In this document: positions 34,165 to 42,723 of the stretch, in pieces | Numbering within the stretch: position 1 is the first letter of the stretch | How the letters are laid out: every line of letters begins with the position of its first letter | Position numbers and translations under genes: made by a program | Assembly: GCA_020632795.1 (NCBI GenBank) | Contig: JACKEV010000014.1 | Span: 186,001-250,000 of the forward strand | Source: Alphaproteobacteria bacterium | Lineage (GTDB): Bacteria; Myxococcota_A; UBA796; CAJQPC01 | Reading direction: 5' to 3' | DNA: 64,000 bases | The notes under the pieces: model-generated | What the model was told of the DNA's origin: nothing | Seen by the model: only the letters and a program-made list of their open reading frames with translations | The model's database searches: none

Positions 34165-34831
34165 CCGTCGGGATCGCCTCGCCCTTGAGCCAGGCCTCCA
34201 TCAGCCCGTCCCCGAGGATGCGCCCGACGACGTGGACGTTGGAGTGCAGGGCGATGGCCTCCCGGGCGGGCTCGCACAGCACCTCGGAGGGGGTGAAGAA
34301 GTTGCTGTGGCACATCTGCGTCTTCCCCTCCCGGGTCACCAGGAAGGCGACGTGGTAGTCCAGGCCCACGACGTCCAGGCCGTCCCCCCGGGCGGCGACC
34401 GCGTCCACGATCGCGTCGGGGCTGGCCCCCCAGCGCCGCAGGATCTGCGACTCCGGCGTCAGGCTGCGGATGATGTACTCCGAGGCCTGCTGGGCCATCT
34501 TCACCCGCTCCACCTTGAAGCCCGCGTCCCGCAGCACCGTGCTCACGTAGTAGCCGCAGGCGATGTCGCCCTGGCCCGGGGCCTGGGTGGTGCCGTAGAA
34601 GGCCCAGGGGGTGCCCGCCCAGGCCGGCATCAGCTCCTGGGTGATCGCCTCGAAGGCCGCCGCGCGGGCCTCGCTGAGCACCGCCGGGCGCTCCTCCGCG
34701 TCAGCCTCGGCCCAGCGGGCGGCGAGGGCCTGCCGGCGGGCCTCGATGCCGGCCTTGAGGGTGTCGTACGAGGGGGGCCCGGCCATCGCGGTGGGCACGG
34801 GCGCGCAGGCGAGCAGGAGCAGCATCCACAT
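34151..34831 (-). CDS. secreted lipoprotein with papain/NlpC-like cysteine hydrolase features
   Basis: The 226-residue protein from ATG 34831 (MWMLLLLACAPVP, lipobox Cys9; an in-frame GTG at 34846 is possible) has a helical N-terminal segment to about residue 70. A compact domain then follows in which GDIACGYYVSTVLRDAGF offers a Cys at a helix start and VVGLDYHVAFLV offers a His after a beta strand. That is the arrangement of NlpC/P60-like and related papain-fold peptidoglycan or peptide hydrolases. I see a plausible third polar residue further on (QMCHSN). Family assignment is inference from this layout. Confidence 0.5.
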   Translation of the reverse strand: MWMLLLLACAPVPTAMAGPPSYDTLKAGIEARRQALAARWAEADAEERPAVLSEARAAAFEAITQELMPAWAGTPWAFYGTTQAPGQGDIACGYYVSTVLRDAGFKVERVKMAQQASEYIIRSLTPESQILRRWGASPDAIVDAVAARGDGLDVVGLDYHVAFLVTREGKTQMCHSNFFTPSEVLCEPAREAIALHSNVHVVGRILGDGLMEAWLKGEAIPTVTPR

Positions 34832-34858
34832 GCCTCTGCCCGACACGTCCGGCGCGGT

Positions 34859-34864
34859 TAGGGT
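34859..34864 (+). promoter_or_regulatory. TAGGGT -10-like hexamer, possible leaderless start of ppc
   Basis: TAGGGT ends 5 bases before the PEP carboxylase ATG at 34870 and no Shine-Dalgarno is present, consistent with a leaderless message. Confidence 0.28.
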
Positions 34865-34869
34865 TCCCC

Positions 34870-37539
34870 ATGAACTCAGATCCCCGCGCCCCCGATCCCC
34901 ACGCCCCCCTCCGCCGCGACGTGCGGCAGCTCGGCGCCCTGCTCGGCGAGTCCCTGCGCCTGCTCGACGGCGAGCCCCTGTACCAGGCCGTCGAGGAGGT
35001 CCGCGCCCTCTCCAAGGCCGCCCGCGACGGCGACGCCGCCGCCTGGGTCCGGCTGCGCGCCCGGCTGGAGGCGCTGCCGGTGGATCAGGCCCTGCCCCTG
35101 GCCCGCGCCTTCGCCCACTTCCTGAACCTCTCCAACGTGGCCGAGCAGCACCACCGGGTGCGCCGCCGCCGGGACTACCAGCGCCTCGACGGCCCCCCCC
35201 AGCGGGCCTCCCTGGACGAGACCTTCGGCCGCCTCATCGCGGGCGGGGTGTCCCCGGCGGCCCTGCGGGCGGCGGTGTGCGACCTGCGGGTGGAGCTGGT
35301 GCTGACCGCCCACCCCACCCAGATCAACCGCCGCACCCTGCTGCGCAAGCACGCCAACCTGGCCGCCCTGCTGGAGCACCAGGACCGCCCCGACCTGACC
35401 CCCGCCGAGCGCACGCGGCTGGTCGACGACCTGCGCAGGGAGATCCTCGCGATCCACCTCACCGACGAGGTCCACCGGGCCAAGCCCACCCCCATCGACG
35501 AGGCCCAGGGCGGGCTGCTCATCTTCGAGCAGACCCTCTGGTCGGCGTGGCCTCGGTTCGCCCGCGGCCTGGACGCCGCCCTGACCCGCCACACCGGCGA
35601 GGGCCTGCCCCACGGCGCCGCCCCGATCCGGTTCGGCTCCTGGATGGGCGGCGACCGGGACGGCAACCCCAACGTGACCCCCGAGGTCACTCGCCGGGTC
35701 TGCGCGATGGCCCGCTGGATGGCCGCCGAGCTGTACTGGCGCGAGGTCGACCGCCTGCGCGACGAGCTGTCCCTGGAGGCCTGCAACGACGCGCTGCGCG
35801 AGGCGGCGGGGCCGGGCCCCGAGCCCTACCGCCAGCTCCTGCGGGGGGTGCGGCAGCGCCTGGAGGAGACCCGGGCCTGGGCGGCCGAGGGCCTCGCCGG
35901 GCGGCCCGCGCCCCGCCACGACGGCCTGCTGCTTGACCCCGATCAGCTCCGCGCGCCCCTGATGCTCATCTGGCACTCCCTGCACGCCATCGGCGCCGGG
36001 ACCCTGGCCCGGGGGCGTCTGCTGGACCTGCTGCGCCGCCTGGACGCCTTCGGCCTGACCCTCGCCCGGCTCGACGTCCGCCAGGAGGCCGACCGCCACA
36101 CCGAGGCCCTCGACGCCATCACCCGGCACCTGGGCCTGGGCAGCTACGCCGCCTGGCCCGAGGCGGAGCGGCAGCGCTTCCTGCGCGCCGAGCTGCAGAG
36201 CCGCCGTCCGCTGACCCCGCGCGACCTGCCCTGCAGCGACGCGGTCCGCGATGTGCTCGACACCTTCGACGTCATCGCCGAGCTGCACCCCGGGAGCCTG
36301 GGGGCGTATGTGATCTCGATGGCCGGGGCGCCCTCGGACGTGCTCGCCGTGGAGCTGCTCCAGAAGGCCGCCGGGGTGCGCAGCCGCCTGCGGGTCGTGC
36401 CCCTGTTCGAGACCCAGGCCGACCTCGACGCCGCCCCCGCCACCCTGGAGGACCTGCTGAGCGACCCCGACTGGCGGGCCCGCAGCGGCGACGCCATCGA
36501 GGTGATGATCGGCTACTCGGACTCCGCGAAGGACGCCGGGCGGCTGGCGGCGGCCTGGGCGCTCTACGTCGCCCAGGAGCAGCTCGTCGCGGCCTGCGAC
36601 CGCCACGGGGTCCACCTCACCCTGTTCCACGGACGTGGGGGCAGCGTGGGGCGCGGGGGCGGGCCGACCCACGCCGCGATCCTCTCCCAGCCCCCCGGCT
36701 CGGTGCGGGGCAGCCTGCGCGTCACCGAGCAGGGGGAGGTCATCCAGGCCAAGTTCGGGCTGCCGGGCATCGCCCTGCGCACCCTGGAGCTGTACGTCAC
36801 CGCGGTCACCGAGGTCACCCTCACCCCGCCCCGGGGCCCCCGGCCCGCCTGGCGCGCCCTGATGGACCGCCTCAGCGCGACCGCCGCGGCGACCTACCGG
36901 GGCGTGGTGCGGGGGCAGCCCGACTTCGTGCCCTACTTCCGGGCGGCCACGCCCGAGCCCGAGCTGGGCATGCTGCGCATCGGCAGCCGCCCGGCCCGGC
37001 GCCGCAAGAGCGGGGGCGTGGAGAGCCTGCGGGCGATCCCCTGGATCTTCGCCTGGACCCAGACGCGGCTGCTGCTGCCGAGCTGGCTGGGCCTGGGGGC
37101 CGCGCTGCGCGAGGGGCTGGACGGCCCGGAGCGCGAGGTGCTGGTGGAGATGGCGCGGGACTTCCCCTTCCTGCGCTCCACCCTCGACCTGATCGAGATG
37201 GTGCTGGCCAAGGCCGAGCCCCACATCGCCGCGCTCTACGACGACCTGCTCGTGCCCGAGCGGCTGCGGCCGCTGGGGGAGGGCCTGCGGACCCGCTGCG
37301 CGGCCGCTGCCGCCGCGCTGCTGGAGGTCCGGGGCCGCGACCTGCTGCTGGCGGACAACCCGGTGCTGCGCCGCTCCATCGGCGTGCGCAACCCCTACGT
37401 CGATCCCCTCAACCTGCTCCAGGCCGTGCTGCTGCGGCGCCTGCGGGCCTGCGAGGACGACGGGGAGCGCGCCGCCCTGGAGGACGCCCTGGTGGTCACG
37501 ATCAACGGCGTGGCCGCCGGGCTGCGCAACACAGGCTGA
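34870..37539 (+). CDS. ppc: phosphoenolpyruvate carboxylase
   Basis: The 889-residue enzyme makes oxaloacetate from PEP and bicarbonate, refilling the TCA cycle. Catalytic signatures are all present: VLTAHPTQINRRTLLRKH with His148, GSWMGGDRDGNPNVT, MIGYSDSAKDAGR, the mobile loop FHGRGGSVGRGGGP and the C-terminal VRNPYVDPLNLLQ...TINGVAAGLRNTG. It is typical in length and cytoplasmic. The plant-type regulatory Ser near the N-terminus is absent, as expected. It has no SD but a TAGGGT hexamer abuts the ATG. Bicarbonate supply may come from the carbonic anhydrase/SulP pair elsewhere in the window. Confidence 0.97.
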   Translation: MNSDPRAPDPHAPLRRDVRQLGALLGESLRLLDGEPLYQAVEEVRALSKAARDGDAAAWVRLRARLEALPVDQALPLARAFAHFLNLSNVAEQHHRVRRRRDYQRLDGPPQRASLDETFGRLIAGGVSPAALRAAVCDLRVELVLTAHPTQINRRTLLRKHANLAALLEHQDRPDLTPAERTRLVDDLRREILAIHLTDEVHRAKPTPIDEAQGGLLIFEQTLWSAWPRFARGLDAALTRHTGEGLPHGAAPIRFGSWMGGDRDGNPNVTPEVTRRVCAMARWMAAELYWREVDRLRDELSLEACNDALREAAGPGPEPYRQLLRGVRQRLEETRAWAAEGLAGRPAPRHDGLLLDPDQLRAPLMLIWHSLHAIGAGTLARGRLLDLLRRLDAFGLTLARLDVRQEADRHTEALDAITRHLGLGSYAAWPEAERQRFLRAELQSRRPLTPRDLPCSDAVRDVLDTFDVIAELHPGSLGAYVISMAGAPSDVLAVELLQKAAGVRSRLRVVPLFETQADLDAAPATLEDLLSDPDWRARSGDAIEVMIGYSDSAKDAGRLAAAWALYVAQEQLVAACDRHGVHLTLFHGRGGSVGRGGGPTHAAILSQPPGSVRGSLRVTEQGEVIQAKFGLPGIALRTLELYVTAVTEVTLTPPRGPRPAWRALMDRLSATAAATYRGVVRGQPDFVPYFRAATPEPELGMLRIGSRPARRRKSGGVESLRAIPWIFAWTQTRLLLPSWLGLGAALREGLDGPEREVLVEMARDFPFLRSTLDLIEMVLAKAEPHIAALYDDLLVPERLRPLGEGLRTRCAAAAAALLEVRGRDLLLADNPVLRRSIGVRNPYVDPLNLLQAVLLRRLRACEDDGERAALEDALVVTINGVAAGLRNTG

Positions 37540-37616
37540 TCCTCGGCGCCGGGCCTGCTATCATGCGGGCGCACCCAGGATGGAGGGCCCCGGACGGGCC
37601 GACCAAGGAGGCTGTC

Positions 37617-38078
37617 GTGCGAGCGCTGTGGTTGTGCGCGATGATCGCGCTTGGAGGCTGTGACCGCAGCCTCGACCCCTTCGCGGGCGGAGGCACCAAC
37701 AACCGGAACCTGCCCGATGGCACCGAGGTGGACGACACCGGCGGGGGCTCCGACGAGGGCGCGCCCTCGATCACCTACCTGGCGGCCAGCTTCGAGGACT
37801 ACCCCGGCACCGGCGCGGTCATCGAGATCGCGGCCAACTTCGAGGACGCCGAGGACGACGTCGACGGGGGCCTCGTCAACCTCTCGATCACCCCGGCCTC
37901 CTCGGGCACCGAGAGCATCCAGGACATCCCCATCGACGACGAGAACGCCCGCGTCCAGGGCGACCTGGTGATCACCGTGGTCACCAACCCCAACGAGCAG
38001 GACAGCTACGACATCGTCGTCATCCTGGTCGACCGGGCGGGCCACGCCTCGGAGCCCGCCGCGACCACCGCGCCCTGA
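37617..38078 (+). CDS. lipoprotein of unknown function
   Basis: The 153-residue product starts at a GTG (MRALWLCAMIALGGCDRS) just after AAGGAGG; an upstream ATG frame at 37563 would bury this signal peptide and lacks an SD. Cys15 is the lipidation site. A Gly/Asn/Asp-rich linker (FAGGGTNNRNLPDGTEVDDTGGGSDEG) precedes an Ig-like beta domain (ITYLAASFEDYPGTGAVIEIAANFEDAEDDVDGGLVNLSITPASSG...DSYDIVVILVDRAGHASEP). It is probably surface-exposed. TATCAT at 37559 is a candidate -10. A strong hairpin follows its stop. Confidence 0.7.
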   Translation: MRALWLCAMIALGGCDRSLDPFAGGGTNNRNLPDGTEVDDTGGGSDEGAPSITYLAASFEDYPGTGAVIEIAANFEDAEDDVDGGLVNLSITPASSGTESIQDIPIDDENARVQGDLVITVVTNPNEQDSYDIVVILVDRAGHASEPAATTAP

Positions 38079-38103
38079 GGAGGCGACCCCTGGGGCCGCC
38101 TCC
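38079..38103. terminator. hairpin terminator between convergent genes
   Basis: GGAGGCG and CGCCTCC form a 7-bp stem around an 11-nt loop that can itself pair (CCCC/GGGG). It sits directly after the stop of the lipoprotein and before the convergent lipoprotein gene. Confidence 0.5.
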
Positions 38104-38114
38104 CCGGAGGGGGC

Positions 38115-39473
38115 TCAGCCCCCCGGCAGGGCCAGCCGCACGTCCAGGTCCGCCACGCCGGTCCGGCCGGTGGGCACGCGCCCGGTGGTGGAGCCGTTGG
38201 GGGTGCCCACGTACTCGCCCGACTCGTTGATCATGCCGTCGCCGTCGGTGTCGCCGTAGGCCCACATGTAGACGATCGTGTCGCTGGGCACGGGGATGTT
38301 GAAGCTCACGCTCTCCACCCCGCTGAGCGCGGACGCGTCCCAGACCTCATAGCCGTAGGAGTAGGCCTCGAGCTGGCTCAGGCTCAGCTCGGACTGGGGC
38401 TGGTACTTGAGGGCGGCGACGTAGACGTCGGTGCCCGAGGGCAGGGTGGAGTCGAAGGTGCCGCCGCCCTCCATCGAGACCGTGCCGCTGACCGCGGTGA
38501 AGGGCACCACCGCGAAGGGGTCCTCGTCGCCCAGCGGGATCACGACGTCGTAGCCAGAGAGGTTCGTAGACGCGACGCTGATGGGGTTGGAGTCCTCGGG
38601 GTTCCCGTCGCCGTCCACCGAGGCCGAGTAGGCGCCGTAGCGGTCGCGGGGGTCGATCAGCTCGTTGCCGTTGCGGTCCCAGGCGCCGCGAAGGCGGACC
38701 TCGCCGCGCCCCTGGCAGCTCGTCAGCTCATAGGCCGTCGAGGCGCCGCCGCCGTCGGCGGTCGGGGTATCCCAGGTGACGTGGTAGGGGCCCGAGCCGT
38801 CGGTGCCCTGGAGGTAGGTGGCCACGTCCCCGCCGGCCCAGCTGATGGCGATCACCACGTCGCCGGAGATCGTCATCGTGTCGCAGGGGCCGCCGCAGTT
38901 GGGGTTGGCGCGCTCGCCGCAGTAGACCGGCGCCAGGATGGTGATGTCCACGTCCTCCACCGACCCGCCGTCCGGGATGACGATCTGTACGGGGTGGTGG
39001 CCGGTGGGGTCGTTGGTGCCGAGCACGCGGTCCTGGTGCCAGTCGAGGTGGGCGTAGACCCACACCGTGTCGGTGCCCTCGACCTCGACGTCCATCTCGT
39101 AGGCGTCGCCCTCGATGTTGGGGCTGTCGATGGTCGTGTCGCCCCAGTACTCCTGGGCAGGGCCGTCCTCGCCCTCCTCGCTCTCGGTGTAGGCGCCGAC
39201 GAAGATCTTGCCGAAGGGGAAGCTGTCGTAGCCCACGTCGGCGTAGTCCACGTACAGGCGCTCGCCGGTGCTGTCGTCGTAGAGCTGCACGGTCACGGTG
39301 CCGCGCACGGTCCCGGAGACGGAGATCCCTCCGTTGGTGTCGTCGGCGACTTCGGTGTCATCGACGGAGGAGTCGTCCGAGCCGTCGCCCCCGTCGCCCC
39401 CGCCGTGGGTGCAGGCGAGGAGGGTGGCGAGGCCCAGGGCCGAGAGCAGGAAGGGGGCACGCAGAGTCGTCAT
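38115..39473 (-). CDS. large lipoprotein, tandem paralogue A
   Basis: The 452-residue protein starts MTTLRAPFLLSALGLATLLACTHGG (Cys21). A Gly/Asp/Ser linker follows, then three or four beta-sandwich-like modules: SVSGTVRGTVTVQLYDDSTGERLYVDYADVGYDSFPFGKIFVGAYTESEEGEDG, DTVWVYAHLDWHQDRVLGTNDPTGHHP, TISGDVVIAISWAGGDVATYLQGTDG, and VVPFTAVSGTVSMEGGGTFDSTLPSGTDVYVAALKYQPQ. Asp-rich turns (GDTDGDGMINESGEYVG) resemble calcium sites. It shares its whole architecture with the gene 28 bp upstream, so the two arose by tandem duplication. Surface lipoprotein; function unknown. Confidence 0.75.
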   Translation of the reverse strand: MTTLRAPFLLSALGLATLLACTHGGGDGGDGSDDSSVDDTEVADDTNGGISVSGTVRGTVTVQLYDDSTGERLYVDYADVGYDSFPFGKIFVGAYTESEEGEDGPAQEYWGDTTIDSPNIEGDAYEMDVEVEGTDTVWVYAHLDWHQDRVLGTNDPTGHHPVQIVIPDGGSVEDVDITILAPVYCGERANPNCGGPCDTMTISGDVVIAISWAGGDVATYLQGTDGSGPYHVTWDTPTADGGGASTAYELTSCQGRGEVRLRGAWDRNGNELIDPRDRYGAYSASVDGDGNPEDSNPISVASTNLSGYDVVIPLGDEDPFAVVPFTAVSGTVSMEGGGTFDSTLPSGTDVYVAALKYQPQSELSLSQLEAYSYGYEVWDASALSGVESVSFNIPVPSDTIVYMWAYGDTDGDGMINESGEYVGTPNGSTTGRVPTGRTGVADLDVRLALPGG

Positions 39474-39501
39474 GATCTGTGTCTCTCTGATGGAGTGGAG
39501 G

Positions 39502-40887
39502 TCAGTTGGAGGCCTGGGCGAGGCGCATCTCGAGGCCGGTCCAGCCCGAGGCGCCGGTCGGCACCCGCCCGGTGTCCGAGCCGGTGGGGGTCGCGATGAA
39601 GTCGCCGGACTCATTCAGGATCCCGTCGTTGTCGGTGTCCGCATACGCCCACAGGTAGACGATGGACTCGGCGGGCACCGGCAGCAGGAAGCCCAGCTCG
39701 CTGTTCCCTTGCAGGTCGGACCAGGCGTACTCCTCCATGGCGTAGCTGTTGGCCTCCAGGGAGGACGCGCTGATGTCCAGGTCGGGGCGGTAGCGCATCG
39801 CGGCGAGGTAGACGGTGGTGTTCGCCGGCAGCGTGGCGTCGAAGGCGCCGCCGCCCTCCATCAACAGGGTGCCGGAGAGCGCGGTGAACGGCACGACCTG
39901 GAAGGGGTCCGCGTCGGACTCGATGGGCACGACGATGTCGTAGCCGGACAGGTCGCTGGTCCCCAGGGTGATGGGGTTGCCCGAGATGGGGGTGCCGTCG
40001 GTGTCGAAGCCCGAGGCGTAGCCGCCCCAGGTGTCGCGGGGGTCGATCAGCGCGTTGCCGTTGCTGTCCCAGGCGCCCCGCAGGCGGGCGTCGCCGCCGT
40101 TCTGACAGCGGGTGAAGCTGTAGGGGGTCGTCGCGCCCCCGCCGTCGGGGGTGGGGGTGTACCAGTTGACCGCGAAGGGCCCCGCCCCGCTGGTGCTCTG
40201 CAGGAAGGTGGCGACCTCGCCGCCGTTGTAGCTGACCGTGACCAGGACGTCCCCGGAGATGGTCAGCGTGTCGCAGCCGTCGCCGCCGCCCGGGCCGCCG
40301 TCCCCGGGATCGACCAGGGGGGCCAGGATCGTGATGTCGACGTCCGTGACGGTCCCGCCGTCGGGGATCTGCACCGCGAAGGGGTGGTGGCCGGTGGGGT
40401 CGTCGGTGCCGAGCACGCGGTCCTGGTGGTAGTCGAGGTGGGCGTAGACCCACACCGAGTCGGTGCCCTCCAGGCTGACGTCCATCGAGTAGGCGTCCCC
40501 GGCGAGGCCGGGGCTGTCGATGGTGTCGTCGGCGTGCCAGGTTCGAGCGCCGCTCTCGTCGTCGGTGTAGGCCGTCACGAAGATCTTGCCGAACGGGAAG
40601 CTCGAGTAGCCCGCGTCGGCCCAGGTCACGAAGGTGCGGCCGGTCTCGTCCTCGGCGTAGAGCTGAACGGTGACGGTGCCCTGGATGGTGCCGGACACGG
40701 ACAGCTCCCCGGTGTCGTCGGCGCTGGAGTCGTCGCCGCCGCTGGAGTCGTCGCCGCCGCTGGTGTCGTCGCCGCCGCTGGTGTCGTCACCGCCGCTGGT
40801 GTCGTCGCCGTCGCCGCCGCTGTTGCAGGCCGTGAACAGGGCGAGCGCGCCCCCAGCCAGCACAACCGCCAAACGCTTCATGGACAT
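39502..40887 (-). CDS. large lipoprotein, tandem paralogue B
   Basis: The 461-residue protein starts at ATG 40887 after AGGAGG (MSMKRLAVVLAGGALALFTACNSGG, Cys21). The linker contains five (G)GDD(T/S)S repeats encoded by 18-bp units. The remaining domains align along their whole length with paralogue A: SGTIQGTVTVQLYAEDETGRTFVTWADAGYSSFPFGKIFVTAYTDD, AHLDYHQDRVLGTDDPTGHHP, GNALIDPRDTWGGYASGFD, and a C-terminal GRVPTGASGWTGLEMRLAQ. Gene order and the 28-bp gap suggest one transcript. Surface lipoprotein with predicted calcium-binding turns; function unknown. Confidence 0.75.
   Translation of the reverse strand: MSMKRLAVVLAGGALALFTACNSGGDGDDTSGGDDTSGGDDTSGGDDSSGGDDSSADDTGELSVSGTIQGTVTVQLYAEDETGRTFVTWADAGYSSFPFGKIFVTAYTDDESGARTWHADDTIDSPGLAGDAYSMDVSLEGTDSVWVYAHLDYHQDRVLGTDDPTGHHPFAVQIPDGGTVTDVDITILAPLVDPGDGGPGGGDGCDTLTISGDVLVTVSYNGGEVATFLQSTSGAGPFAVNWYTPTPDGGGATTPYSFTRCQNGGDARLRGAWDSNGNALIDPRDTWGGYASGFDTDGTPISGNPITLGTSDLSGYDIVVPIESDADPFQVVPFTALSGTLLMEGGGAFDATLPANTTVYLAAMRYRPDLDISASSLEANSYAMEEYAWSDLQGNSELGFLLPVPAESIVYLWAYADTDNDGILNESGDFIATPTGSDTGRVPTGASGWTGLEMRLAQASN
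40723..40810 (-). repeat. 18-bp in-frame tandem repeat (about five copies) encoding GGDD(T/S)S
   Basis: Units of the type GCTGGWGTCGTCGCCGCC repeat every 18 bp in the lipoprotein linker. The region is slippage-prone, so linker length may vary between strains. Confidence 0.8.
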
Positions 40888-41101
40888 GCACGCCTCCTGG
40901 CCGCCGGGTCCCTCATCGGGTGGGGGGTGATCTTACAGCACATCTGTCAGCCGATCGAGCACTTTCAGGTCGTCACAATCGCCGAAAATCAATGACTTGT
41001 GTTGAGGGGGCTTCTCTGAGAGGATGGAAGGTCGCGATCCGGGGTGGCCTCGCGTCACAGTCGGCGGGGGGTTACGTCGGGGGGGTCGACGCGGAGGCCC
41101 G

Positions 41102-42694
<1,593 letters not shown>

Positions 42695-42723
42695 CGCCCG
42701 GGCCTCTCGGGCCCCGCTCGCTT

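Noticed and set aside
40723..40810. Periodic repeats considered as a CRISPR array
   Set aside because: Units are 18 bp, contiguous without spacers, and in frame within a lipoprotein linker.
41024..41101. Upstream ATG at 41024 as the rtcR start
   Set aside because: It adds 26 Arg/Gly-rich residues not found in RtcR and has no SD, while the TTG at 41102 has GGAGG and gives the family-typical N-terminus.
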